A DNA stretch of 42,253 nucleotides from Caulobacteraceae bacterium. GTDB taxonomy: Bacteria > Pseudomonadota > Alphaproteobacteria > Caulobacterales > Caulobacteraceae. The stretch lies in the NCBI GenBank assembly GCA_027452265.1, contig DAIDGR010000058.1:2501-44753 (forward strand), written 5' to 3'. The notes below the pieces were generated by a model. It did no database searches. It was not told the origin of the DNA and saw nothing but the letters and a program-made list of their open reading frames with translations. A program made the translations under genes and the position numbers. Shown here in pieces: positions 33,762 through 42,167 of the stretch. Numbering within the stretch: the stretch's first letter is position 1; every line of letters begins with the position of its first letter.

Positions 33762-34508
33762 TCAGCCTGGCGGCGCGCTTTCGCCAAAACGTGATCGCCC
33801 GCCCGACAGGATCTCCAGGATGGCGTGGTCGGCCCCTTTGCGAACGACAAGGTCGCTGGCCTCGCGCACGGGCGCAATATTCTCGCGCAGATTGGGCAGA
33901 TTGACGCTGCCCCAGACCGCCCGGGCGAGCGCGGCGGCGCCGGCGGCGTCGAGATGCGAAAAGCGCGCATAGAACGAGCTAGGATCGTCCGCCGCCGCCC
34001 GCCAGAAGCCGAGAAACCGCTCGACGAACCAGGCCTCCAGATCCGCCTCGTCCGCCTGCAGATAGATGAGCAGATCGACCGGCGTATCGGCGAACAGGGC
34101 CAGCCCCTCGACGATCAGAAGGTCAGGAGGATGCAGGCGCCGGGCGAGCGCCGGATCGACGTCATAGGTGACGTGCGAATAGACCGGAAACTCCGCCGGC
34201 CCACGCCGGATCGCGATCAGCGCGCGGTCGAGCGCCGCCAGGTCATAGGTCTCGGGAAATCCTTTGCGCCGGGTCAGGCCGGCGGCGTCGAGGTCGGCAT
34301 TGGGCCTCAGAAACCCGTCGGTCGAGACGATCTCCACCGTCTGGCCCCCTGCGCCGATGGCCTCGGCCAGGGCCGCCGCCAAGGTGCTCTTTCCGGCCGC
34401 CACCGCTCCCGTCAGCCCCACCAGAAAGGGCCGCCGCCCACCGGCCCGCCCACCGGCCCGCCCACCGGCCCGGGCGACGATCTGCTCGGCGAGGGCGGCG
34501 ACGCTCAC
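33762..34508 (-). CDS. Type I pantothenate kinase-like protein, N-terminally shortened
   Basis: A 248-residue P-loop kinase strongly resembling bacterial CoaA. The P-loop is GLTGAVAAGKST (residues 31-42), followed by STDGFLRPNADL and RRKGFPETYD, PVYSHVTYD with Tyr110 and His112, and NLPNLRENIAPVREAS with Asn210, all as in CoaA. E. coli CoaA (316 aa) has about 90 residues before its P-loop; here there are about 30, including a GGRA repeat (13-25). The position of pantothenate-binding Tyr240 is Phe161, though the next Arg (164) remains. It may still phosphorylate pantothenate or another small alcohol. A GTG start overlaps the glucosidase stop (GTGA). Confidence 0.85.
   Translation of the reverse strand: MSVAALAEQIVARAGGRAGGRAGGRRPFLVGLTGAVAAGKSTLAAALAEAIGAGGQTVEIVSTDGFLRPNADLDAAGLTRRKGFPETYDLAALDRALIAIRRGPAEFPVYSHVTYDVDPALARRLHPPDLLIVEGLALFADTPVDLLIYLQADEADLEAWFVERFLGFWRAAADDPSSFYARFSHLDAAGAAALARAVWGSVNLPNLRENIAPVREASDLVVRKGADHAILEILSGGRSRFGESAPPG
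34434..34472. repeat. 12-bp tandem repeat inside the kinase gene
   Basis: Just over three copies of a 12-bp unit (CGCCCACCGGCC) occur within 39 bp. The unit length is a multiple of three, so copy number changes keep the frame. It encodes the GGRA repeats at residues 13-25 just before the P-loop of the pantothenate kinase-like protein. Confidence 0.9.
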
Positions 34509-36100
34509 CCGGCCTGCTCCGGCAGGGCCAGGATCGCCCCTCCATAGGGCGGCAGACCGATCTCGCCTCCCGCGAGGCGCTCCTGCCCGCTCAGGGCCAG
34601 GCTGATGGCCGCGGGGCTGGGAATCGGCGCCACGGCGGGCGCATCGTTGAAGTTGAAGACGCCGAGAAGGCGCTCGCCTGGCGCGCGCCGCTCCAGGCCC
34701 AGGACCCCCTCGCCCAGGACATGGGCCTCGATCTCGCCCAGCCTCAGGGCCATCGCGCGTTTGCGAAAGGCGATCAGCCGGCGCGTGAAGGCCAGCATGG
34801 AGCCGGGGTCGCCCTCCTGGACGTCGGCGGCCAGGGGCCGGTGCGCCTCATCCAGCGGCAGCCAGGTCTCGGCGGCGTCGGAAAAGCCCGCCTGACGCGC
34901 CTTGGCGCTCCAGGGCATGGGCGTCCGCGCACCATCGCGAAACGCGCCGCCGGTATAGGCGGCGATGGCGAAGGGGTCCTTCAGCCTGTCGAACGGCACC
35001 TGGCCCTGGGGCAGGCCCAGCTCTTCTCCCTGGTAGACAAAGATCGTCCCGCGCAGGCACAGGAGCGCAGCCATGAGCAGGCGGGTCAGGGCCGGATCAT
35101 CCTTGGCCAGGCGACTGGGAAAGCGGTCGACATCGTGATTGCCGAGCGACCAGGAGGGCCATCCGGCCGCCCCGCGCCAGGCCTCCACCGCGGAGATGAA
35201 GAGCTCAGGACTGGCCCGGCGCGCATCCAGGAAGTGGAAGGCGTAGGCCGTGTGCAGGCGGTCCGGCGGCTCGGCATATTCGCGCTGCCGCGCCAGGGGA
35301 TCCTCATCGCCGATCTCGCCCACGGTCATGCGCGCGTCATAGCTGTCGACCAGGGCGCGCAGGCGCTTGAGAAAGGCCAGGGCCTCCGGCTGAGAGCGGT
35401 CGTGAATGTGGCGCTGATAGAGCATCGCCACCGCCGGGGGACGGGGCCGCTCCGCCGGCGGATTGTCGCGCAAGAGGCGGTCGTGGAAGATGTAATTGAT
35501 GACGTCGAGGCGAAAGCCGTCGACCCCGCGATCGAGCCAGAACCGGGCGATGTCCAGGATTTCGTCCTGCACGGCCGGCGTCCAATAGTTGAGGTCCGGC
35601 TGCGTCGGAAGGAAGTTGTGCAGGTAGTATTGCCGGCGCGCCGGCGACCAGGTCCAGGACGGACCGCCGAATGTCGCCTGCCAGTTGTTGGGCGGCGAGC
35701 CGTCGGGTTTGGGATCGGCCCAGACGTACCAGTCGGCCCGGGGATTGTCGCGCGAGGCGGCGCTTTCCTTGAACCAGGCGTGCTGATCGGAGGTATGCGA
35801 CCACACCTGGTCGATAATCACCTTCAGGCCCAGCTTGTGGGCCTTGTCGAGCAGGGCGTCGAAGCGGGCCAGGTCGCCGAACAGGGGATCGATCTGGCGA
35901 TAGTCGCTGACATCGTAGCCGAAGTCCTTCATCGGCGAGGCGAAGACCGGCGAGAGCCAGATGGCGTCGACGCCCAGCCGGGCGACGTGGTCAAGCTTTT
36001 CGATGACGCCCGCGAGATCGCCGACGCCATCGCCGTTCAGGTCGCGGAAGCTGCGCGGGTAGATCTGATAGATCACCGCGCCACGCCACCACTCGCTCAT
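34505..36100 (-). CDS. GH13 alpha-glucosidase / oligo-1,6-glucosidase-like enzyme
   Basis: A 531-residue GH13 TIM-barrel hydrolase of the oligosaccharide-specific branch. It begins WWRGAVIYQIYPRSFRDLNGDG, typical of alpha-glucosidases. Catalytic residues are nucleophile Asp199 (GFRLDVIN), acid/base Glu262 (TVGEIGDE) and Asp323 (LGNHDVDR). The QVWSHTSDQHAWF segment is typical of proteobacterial alpha-glucosidases. There is no signal peptide, so it is cytoplasmic and probably splits imported malto-oligosaccharides. A GGGAGG site precedes the ATG at 36100. No maltose transporter is nearby. Its stop overlaps the start of the kinase gene. Confidence 0.94.
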   Translation of the reverse strand: MSEWWRGAVIYQIYPRSFRDLNGDGVGDLAGVIEKLDHVARLGVDAIWLSPVFASPMKDFGYDVSDYRQIDPLFGDLARFDALLDKAHKLGLKVIIDQVWSHTSDQHAWFKESAASRDNPRADWYVWADPKPDGSPPNNWQATFGGPSWTWSPARRQYYLHNFLPTQPDLNYWTPAVQDEILDIARFWLDRGVDGFRLDVINYIFHDRLLRDNPPAERPRPPAVAMLYQRHIHDRSQPEALAFLKRLRALVDSYDARMTVGEIGDEDPLARQREYAEPPDRLHTAYAFHFLDARRASPELFISAVEAWRGAAGWPSWSLGNHDVDRFPSRLAKDDPALTRLLMAALLCLRGTIFVYQGEELGLPQGQVPFDRLKDPFAIAAYTGGAFRDGARTPMPWSAKARQAGFSDAAETWLPLDEAHRPLAADVQEGDPGSMLAFTRRLIAFRKRAMALRLGEIEAHVLGEGVLGLERRAPGERLLGVFNFNDAPAVAPIPSPAAISLALSGQERLAGGEIGLPPYGGAILALPEQAG

Positions 36101-36467
36101 GCCGCCTCCCGATGCGTCTCGCCGCCGGAGCGCGGCGCCCTGAACCCAGACAGGGGGTGTAGCAGGAGGCCGCGCCGCGTCCCAAGCCCTCCCAGAGCCC
36201 CGTCACGTCGCGGAGCCGAGGCGTTTGCGTGGCCTGAGCGGACGGGTTGGCCTGCTCCCAAGGCTGATGACCTCGAGCGCCTCTCGCACCTCCCTTGCGG
36301 GTCGGCCTGATCGCAAGCTGCACGGCCTTTCCCTCGTTTCCGCTTGCCAGACGCGAACAAATCGGCTGGACAGGCAGGAAGATCAAACAAGCGTTTCAAT
36401 CGTGTCGGGCGTCCCGGGGCGTGAGGGAGCGCCGGGCGCGACACAAGCCAGGAGGATGCAGCCGCCG
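36101..36467. other. Intergenic region upstream of the DUF35-thiolase pair
   Basis: About 370 bases separate the divergent GH13 and DUF35 genes. I see no gene. It must contain promoters for both sides. The open frame extending from 36225 into the DUF35 gene lacks recognisable protein features before residue 78. A candidate operator is listed separately. Confidence 0.5.
36385..36396. promoter_or_regulatory. Candidate TetR-type operator
   Basis: AAACAAGCGTTT is an imperfect dyad (AAAC-N4-GTTT) about 72 bp before the DUF35 start. Similar boxes precede acyl-CoA metabolism genes controlled by TetR-family proteins in alphaproteobacteria, by general recollection. No regulator gene is adjacent. Confidence 0.3.
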
Positions 36468-36878
36468 ATGGACAGAGCCCTGCCTCAACCCACTCCGGAG
36501 ACCCAGCATTTCTGGGACGGGTGCGCGGCCCATGAGCTGCGCCTGCAACGCTGCATCGCCTGCCGTGACAGCTACTTCCCGCCCCGGCCCTTCTGCCCCA
36601 AATGCGGCAGTCGCGAGGTTGAGATCTACCCCGCCAGCGGCAAGGCCACACTCTACAGCTATGTGATCAATCACCGACCGCGGCCGGACATGGGAACCGA
36701 ACCCCACTCCATCGCCGTGGTCGAACTGGCCGAGGGCCCGCGCATGATGACCAACATTGTCGGCTGCCCCCAGACCCCGCAGGCCCTGGTGCTCGACATG
36801 CCCCTGGAGGTCACATTCGAGAGCTTCGGCGCCATCACCCTGCCCCTGTTCAAGCCGGCGGAGGCCCCCGCGCGATGA
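36468..36878 (+). CDS. Zn-ribbon OB-fold protein (DUF35)
   Basis: A 136-residue acyl-CoA-associated accessory protein. The N-terminal rubredoxin-like zinc ribbon has Cys29, Cys32, Cys43 and Cys46 (CIAC...CPKC), followed by an OB-fold (TLYSYVINHRPRPDM, IAVVELAEGPRMMTNIVG). Such proteins pair with thiolase-like enzymes, for example in steroid side-chain degradation, where they help bind the acyl-CoA. It overlaps the thiolase gene by four bases (ATGA). The start could be ATG 36456 or 36468; GGAGGA lies directly at the former, so 36468 is preferred. Confidence 0.9.
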   Translation: MDRALPQPTPETQHFWDGCAAHELRLQRCIACRDSYFPPRPFCPKCGSREVEIYPASGKATLYSYVINHRPRPDMGTEPHSIAVVELAEGPRMMTNIVGCPQTPQALVLDMPLEVTFESFGAITLPLFKPAEAPAR

Positions 36879-38014
36879 CCCCCAAATCCATCGCCATCGT
36901 CGGCGCCGCCGAGACCACCAAGATGGGCAAGATCCCGGACGTCTCCGTGATCGGCCTGCATGCCGACGCCGCTCTCAACGCCCTGGCCGACGCCGGGCTG
37001 AAGGCGACCGACATCGACGGCGTGGCCACCGCCGGGATCAGCCCGGTGGAGCTGGCCCATTATCTCGGCATTACGCCCACCTGGGCCGACGGCACGGCGG
37101 TCGGCGGCTGCTCGTTCATGCTGCATGTGCGCCATGCCGCGGCGGCCATCGCCGAGGGCCTGTGCACGACCGTGCTCATCACCCACGGCGAAAGCGGACG
37201 TTCGCGGGTCGGCGCCGGGGGCTTTGGCCGCTCGCCGTCGAGCCTGATGGGCCAGTTCGAAATGCCCTTCGGCGTCACCTCGCCGCCGACCATGTTCACC
37301 ATTCCGGTGCTGCGCTACCTCAAGGCCCGGGGCTACACCGAAGAGGATCTGGCCCAGGTCGCCGTCGTGCAGCGCGAGTGGGCGGCGAAGAACCCACGCG
37401 CCAGCTTCAAGGACCCGATCACCATCGCCGATGTGCTGGGCTCGCCGATGATTGCCTGGCCCTTCCGCATGCTGATGTGTTGCCTCGTCACCGACGGCGG
37501 CGGCGCCCTGATCCTGACCCGGGCAGACCGCGCCCGGGATTTCCCGCAAAAGCCGGTCTATATTCTGGGGACGGGCGAGAGCGTGGAGACGCCCATGGTC
37601 AGTCAGATGGAGGATTTCACCACCTCCCGGGCCTTCCGCGTGTCGGGCCGCAAGGCCTTCGCCGAGGCGGGCGTCACCCACGCCGACGTCGATCACCTGA
37701 TGATCTATGACGCCTTCGCCCACCTGCCGCTCTACGGCCTGGAGGATCTCGGCTTCTGCCAGCCGGGCGAGGCGGCGGCCTTCGTGCGCGAGCGTCACAC
37801 CGCGCCGGGCGGCAAGCTGCCGGTGAATACCAATGGCGGCGGCCTCTCGTACATGCACTCAGGGATGTACGGCATGTACGCCTTGCAGGAGAGCGTGCGT
37901 CAGATGCGCGGCATCGCCCCGGCCCAGATCCCCGGCGCGAAGATCTCGGTCTGCCACGGGGTCGGCGGCATGTTCGCCGCCTCGGGCACGATCATCTTCA
38001 CCAACGAAGCCTAG
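36875..38014 (+). CDS. Thiolase-fold acyl-CoA enzyme (SCP-x thiolase / lipid-transfer-like)
   Basis: A 379-residue thiolase-superfamily protein. Cys79 (VGGCSFMLHV) aligns with the thiolase nucleophile, the block NTNGGGLSYMHSGMYG is in the place of the GHPxGA active-site loop with a His, and CHGVGG replaces the CxG motif near the C-terminus. This is the SCP2/SCP-x-like branch that partners DUF35 proteins. Because Cys79, the His and the final Cys are all present, thiolytic activity is possible, but steroid-type aldol cleavage relatives (Ltp2) look similar. The substrate is unknown. It is translationally coupled to the DUF35 gene and converges on the amidase. Confidence 0.88.
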   Translation: MTPKSIAIVGAAETTKMGKIPDVSVIGLHADAALNALADAGLKATDIDGVATAGISPVELAHYLGITPTWADGTAVGGCSFMLHVRHAAAAIAEGLCTTVLITHGESGRSRVGAGGFGRSPSSLMGQFEMPFGVTSPPTMFTIPVLRYLKARGYTEEDLAQVAVVQREWAAKNPRASFKDPITIADVLGSPMIAWPFRMLMCCLVTDGGGALILTRADRARDFPQKPVYILGTGESVETPMVSQMEDFTTSRAFRVSGRKAFAEAGVTHADVDHLMIYDAFAHLPLYGLEDLGFCQPGEAAAFVRERHTAPGGKLPVNTNGGGLSYMHSGMYGMYALQESVRQMRGIAPAQIPGAKISVCHGVGGMFAASGTIIFTNEA

Positions 38015-38050
38015 TTTACCAACCAAGGCTGGGAGCTGTGGGCAGGCGCC

Positions 38051-39478
38051 TCAGCCATAGAGCGGGGCGCGGCGGTCCTTCCAGGGCAGTTCGCGCTCCA
38101 GCTGGCCGGCGAGGCGATAAAGCGTGGCCTCGTCGGCGAAACGGCCGCTGAACATCATGCCGATCGGCAGACCCGCCTCCGACCGCCAAAGCGGCAGCGA
38201 GACCGAGGGCTGGCCGGTGAAGTTGAACGGCGGGGTGGTGGCGTAGGTGTCGGCCTGGCGCCGGTCGAACTCGCGCAGCTCCACGGTCAAGGGGTTCAGC
38301 CAGTCGATCCGCGGCGAGGGCCGCGACATGGTCGGGGTCAGAAACACATCGAAGGTCTCGAACCGCGCGAGGATCTGGCGACAGAACAGGCGCAGCTCCT
38401 GGAGGGCGTGAAAGGTCGCCTGGCCGCCCATCCGCTTGCCCGCCTCGTAGGCCCGCCGCGCCAGGGGGCCCAGCTCGCCCTCCTCCGGCTCGCGGCCAAG
38501 CGCCTCCACCCAGCGCTGGATATTGGCGGCGAAGTTGGAGGCGCTGGCCTGACCCTGGGCCCGGTACAGGGCGCGATAATCGATGCCCAGGCCCTGCTCG
38601 AACACCTCATGGCCAAGGCCCTTGAGCAGGTCGACCGTGCGGTGGAGCGCGGCCTCCACCTCCGGATCGATGGGCCGGCCGCTGGGGGTCTCCGCCGACC
38701 AGGCGATGCGCAGACGGCCCGGGGCGCGGCCGACCTCGTCGAGATAGGGTCCATCCTTGGCCGGGGCCTGAAAGGGATCGCCCGCCTGGGCATAGCCGGT
38801 GGCGTCGAGCATGGCGGCGCTATCGCGGACCGAGCGGCTGACGACATGGTGAACCGAGAAGCCGAGGACCCCGTCCGTGACCTCGCAGATGGGCGTGCGG
38901 TCGCGGGTGATCTTCATGCCCACCAGGCCGCAATTGGCGGCGGGAATGCGGATTGAGCCCAGGCCATCGCTGGCGTGGGCCATGGGAACCATGCCCGAGG
39001 CCACGGCCGCCGCCGCCCCGCCCGAGGACCCGCCGGAAATGTGCTCAGGGTTCCACGGATTGCCGCAGGGACCCAGTCGCTCGGATTGGGTGACCCCGGG
39101 AATGCCGAATTCGGGGGTATTGGTCTTGCCCAGAAGCACGACCCCGCTGGCGCGATAGCGGGCGACCAGCTCACTGTCCTCGACGTCGGCGGCGACCTGG
39201 GCGAAATGAGAGCCCGACGTCCGGGGCCAGCCCTTCACCTTGGCGCCGAGATCCTTGATCAGGAAAGGCACGCCGGCGAACGGGCCCTCCGACAGGGGCG
39301 CGGCCGCCACCGCGCGGGCCTCGTCATAGGCCTTGTGGACCACCGCGTTCAGCGCCGGATTGCGCCGCTCGATCACCGCGATGGCGGCCTCGACCAGCTC
39401 CAGCGGACGAACCTCCTTGCGGCGCACAAGCTCAGCCAGGCCCAGGGCGTCATATTCGGCATATTCGGCGAAGCTCAT
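38051..39478 (-). CDS. Amidase signature family hydrolase
   Basis: A 475-residue amidase with the Ser-cis-Ser-Lys triad: Lys75 (FLIKDLG), Ser151 (SGGSSGGAAAAVA) and nucleophile Ser175 (SDGLGSIRIPA); the 24-residue gap between the serines is standard. The C-terminal half (FNFTGQPSVSLPLW) is typical of amidase/6-aminohexanoate-cyclic-dimer hydrolase-like members rather than GatA. The natural amide is unknown. The frame runs to 39706, but homology starts at the ATG at 39478. It lies between the thiolase (convergent) and glcD (divergent, 108-bp gap). Confidence 0.92.
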   Translation of the reverse strand: MSFAEYAEYDALGLAELVRRKEVRPLELVEAAIAVIERRNPALNAVVHKAYDEARAVAAAPLSEGPFAGVPFLIKDLGAKVKGWPRTSGSHFAQVAADVEDSELVARYRASGVVLLGKTNTPEFGIPGVTQSERLGPCGNPWNPEHISGGSSGGAAAAVASGMVPMAHASDGLGSIRIPAANCGLVGMKITRDRTPICEVTDGVLGFSVHHVVSRSVRDSAAMLDATGYAQAGDPFQAPAKDGPYLDEVGRAPGRLRIAWSAETPSGRPIDPEVEAALHRTVDLLKGLGHEVFEQGLGIDYRALYRAQGQASASNFAANIQRWVEALGREPEEGELGPLARRAYEAGKRMGGQATFHALQELRLFCRQILARFETFDVFLTPTMSRPSPRIDWLNPLTVELREFDRRQADTYATTPPFNFTGQPSVSLPLWRSEAGLPIGMMFSGRFADEATLYRLAGQLERELPWKDRRAPLYG

Positions 39479-39586
39479 GGCGGGCGGGTCCTGATCTGAA
39501 GGCGTCCACGCGACGCTAGGACGATGACCGGGCTGGGGGCAAGCGGCCCCCGCCGCGAACCGTCGCGAAGCGCGGCGAATGGCCCT

Positions 39587-41098
39587 ATGGTCGCGCCCGT
39601 GCTCGACCGGTTCGACCCCCGTCTGGATCCCATGCCGCCGCCGGTGGACCGGCGGACCCTGATCGCGCGCCTGGAGAGGGTGCTGCCGCGCGAGGCCCTG
39701 ATCCACAAGACCGAGGGCATGCGGGTGTTCGAAACCGATGGCCTGGCCGCCTATCGCGGAATGCCCGCCGTGGTGGCCCTGCCGGCCAATGTGGCCGAGG
39801 TGCGGGCCGTCCTGAAGGTCTGCCGCGAGCTGGGCGCGCCGGTGGTGGCGCGGGGGGCGGGTACGGGCCTTTCCGGCGGGGCCCTGCCGACCCCCGGCTG
39901 CGTGCTTCTGGGCCTCTCACGGATGAGCGCGATCCTCGAGATCGACGCGGCCGCGGGCCTCGCCAGGGTCCAGCCGGGGGTGCGCAACCTCGCCATCTCC
40001 GAGGCGGTGCGGCCCCTGGGCCTGTTCTACGCCCCCGACCCGTCTTCGCAGCTCGCCTGCAGCCTGGGGGGGAATGTGGCGGAGAACGCCGGCGGGGTGC
40101 ACTGCCTGAAATACGGCCTGACGGTGAACAATGTGCAGGGCCTGGAGATCGTCACCCTGGACGGAGAGGTCCTGAGGCTGGGCGGCGAGACCCTGGAGGC
40201 GCCGGGCTTCGACCTGATGGCCCTGATCACGGGCTCGGAGGGCCTGCTGGCCATCGTCACCGAGATCACCGTGCGTCTGACGCCCCTGCCCGAGGCGACC
40301 CAGGTCCTGCTGGCGGCGTTTCCGGAAACCCGTGCGGCGGGCCAGGCGGTGGCCGACATCATCGCGGCGGGCCTCATTCCGGCCGGGCTGGAGATGATGG
40401 ACAGGCTCGCCCTGACGGCGGCCGAGGCCCATACCGGCGCCGGCTATCCTCTGGACGCGGCGGCGATCCTGCTCTGCGAGCTCGACGGGGCGCCCGAGGA
40501 CATCGGCGCGGATCTGGAGCGGGTGCGGACGATCTGCGAGGCGGCCGGTGCGAGTCTTGCCCGGATCGCCCGGGACGAGGCCGAACGCGAGCGGTTCTGG
40601 GCCGGCCGCAAGGGCGCCTTCCCCGCCATGGGCCGGATGGCTCCCGACTATTACTGCATCGACGGGGTGATCCCGCGCCGCGCCCTGCCCGAGGTGCTCG
40701 ATGCGATCACCCGCCTGTCGGACCAGTTCGGCCTCGCCGTGGCCAATGTGTTCCACGCCGGAGACGGCAATCTGCACCCTCTGATCCTGTACGACGCCCA
40801 GGCCCCGGGCGAACTGGACCGGGCTGAAGCCCTGGGCGGGGCGATCCTTGAGCTCTGCGTCGCCAAGGGCGGAGCGATCACCGGCGAGCACGGGGTCGGG
40901 CGCGAGAAGATCAACCAGATGTGCGCGCAGTTCACGCCGGAGGAGCTGGAGACCTTCGCCGCCCTCAAGCGCGCCTTCGACCCCGAGGGCCTGCTCAATC
41001 CCGGCAAGACCATTCCCACCCCGCAGCGCTGCGTCGCCCACGGCGCCATGCATGTCCATGCCGCAAGCCCGCCCTTCCCCCACCTTGACCGCTTCTGA
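39587..41098 (+). CDS. glcD: Glycolate oxidase subunit GlcD
   Basis: A 503-residue FAD-linked oxidase that with GlcE and GlcF oxidises glycolate to glyoxylate. The FAD-binding PCMH domain has RGAGTGLSGGALP and GGNVAENAGGVHCLKYG; the C-terminal domain has NVFHAGDGNLHPLI and ITGEHGVGREK, characteristic of GlcD. The C-terminal tail ending MHVHAASPPFPHLDRF is typical of the subunit. The start is uncertain: ATG 39587 or 39632, neither with a strong ribosome site. It overlaps glcE by about 40 bases. A D-lactate dehydrogenase role is less likely given the GlcE/GlcF partners. Confidence 0.94.
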   Translation: MVAPVLDRFDPRLDPMPPPVDRRTLIARLERVLPREALIHKTEGMRVFETDGLAAYRGMPAVVALPANVAEVRAVLKVCRELGAPVVARGAGTGLSGGALPTPGCVLLGLSRMSAILEIDAAAGLARVQPGVRNLAISEAVRPLGLFYAPDPSSQLACSLGGNVAENAGGVHCLKYGLTVNNVQGLEIVTLDGEVLRLGGETLEAPGFDLMALITGSEGLLAIVTEITVRLTPLPEATQVLLAAFPETRAAGQAVADIIAAGLIPAGLEMMDRLALTAAEAHTGAGYPLDAAAILLCELDGAPEDIGADLERVRTICEAAGASLARIARDEAERERFWAGRKGAFPAMGRMAPDYYCIDGVIPRRALPEVLDAITRLSDQFGLAVANVFHAGDGNLHPLILYDAQAPGELDRAEALGGAILELCVAKGGAITGEHGVGREKINQMCAQFTPEELETFAALKRAFDPEGLLNPGKTIPTPQRCVAHGAMHVHAASPPFPHLDRF

Positions 41099-42161
41099 GG
41101 ACGCCGACCTTGGTGCGGCCCTGTCGGCGCGGGTGGCCGAGGCGGCCGCGCGGGGCGAGCCTTTGCGCCTGGTCGGCGGCGGCTCCAAGGACGCCCTGGC
41201 CCAGGCCCTGTCCGGCGCGCGGCTCGACCTCTCCGGCCATCGCGGCATTCTCGACTATGCGCCCTCGGAGCTGGTGATGACCGCCAGGGCCGGAACGCCC
41301 CTCGCGCAGATCGAGGCGGCGCTTGCGAGGTCGGGGCAGCGCCTCGCCTTTGAGCCGCCGATCATGAGCCCCGCCAGCACCCTTGGGGGGGTGGTGGCCG
41401 CGGGTCTTTCCGGGGCCCGGCGCCCCTTCGCCGGCGGGGTGCGGGACGCCGTGCTGGGCGTGAAGATCCTCGATGGGCGGGGACGGATCCTGCGCTTTGG
41501 CGGCACGGTGTTCAAAAATGTCGCCGGGTTCGACGCCTTTCGCCTGATGGCCGGCGCCTATGGCTGTCTGGGCGTGCTGCTGGAGGTCTCGCTGCGCGTG
41601 GCGCCGGCGCCCCAGACCACGCTGCATCTCGCCTTCGAGGAGGCCTGGCCGCGGGCCAAGGCGCGGCTGGAGGCGCTGTTGCGCCGTCCGGTCCCGGTCA
41701 CCGGCGCGGTGCATGACGGAGCCGGATTGCTGCTGCGTCTGGAGGGCCCGGACCACGGGGTGCGCGCCCTGGCCGCGGAGCTTGGCGGGGTCGTCGACAA
41801 TTCAGAGATCTGGGAGGCGCTGCGACAGCGCCGTTACGGGCCGCACCAGGCGGCGCGGCTCTGGCGGGTCCTGATCCCCCGGCGCGCGGATACGGCCGAG
41901 CTGGAGGGGCTTGCCGAGGCGCCCCTGCTTCGCGACTGGGCCGGAGCGGAGATCTGGCTGGCCAGCGAGGCCTCGGCCGACCGCGTGCGCGACGCCGCGC
42001 GCCGGATTGGCGGCCATGCCGCCCTGCATCGTGGGGCCCGCGCGGGTGAGGCGGTGTTTCCGCCCCTCGCCCCCGCGGTCCTCGCCCTGCACCAGCGGTT
42101 GAAGCGGGCCCTCGACCCGGCCGGCGTGCTCAATCCCGGCCGTCTCTATCAGGAGCTTTGA
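41058..42161 (+). CDS. glcE: Glycolate oxidase subunit GlcE
   Basis: A 367-residue FAD-binding subunit of glycolate oxidase. It has the shortened GlcE-type PCMH domain: LRLVGGGSKD, APSELVMTARAGTPLAQIEAAL, SPASTLGGVVAAGLSGARRP and RFGGTVFKNVAGFDAFRLMAG, then a C-terminal domain ending DPAGVLNPGRLYQEL. ATGs at 41052 and 41058 both lie inside the 3' end of glcD, so the overlap is 41-47 bases; no clear ribosome site is seen, suggesting translational coupling. glcF begins 6 bases after its stop. Confidence 0.92.
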   Translation: MPQARPSPTLTASEDADLGAALSARVAEAAARGEPLRLVGGGSKDALAQALSGARLDLSGHRGILDYAPSELVMTARAGTPLAQIEAALARSGQRLAFEPPIMSPASTLGGVVAAGLSGARRPFAGGVRDAVLGVKILDGRGRILRFGGTVFKNVAGFDAFRLMAGAYGCLGVLLEVSLRVAPAPQTTLHLAFEEAWPRAKARLEALLRRPVPVTGAVHDGAGLLLRLEGPDHGVRALAAELGGVVDNSEIWEALRQRRYGPHQAARLWRVLIPRRADTAELEGLAEAPLLRDWAGAEIWLASEASADRVRDAARRIGGHAALHRGARAGEAVFPPLAPAVLALHQRLKRALDPAGVLNPGRLYQEL

Positions 42162-42167
42162 AAGGTC

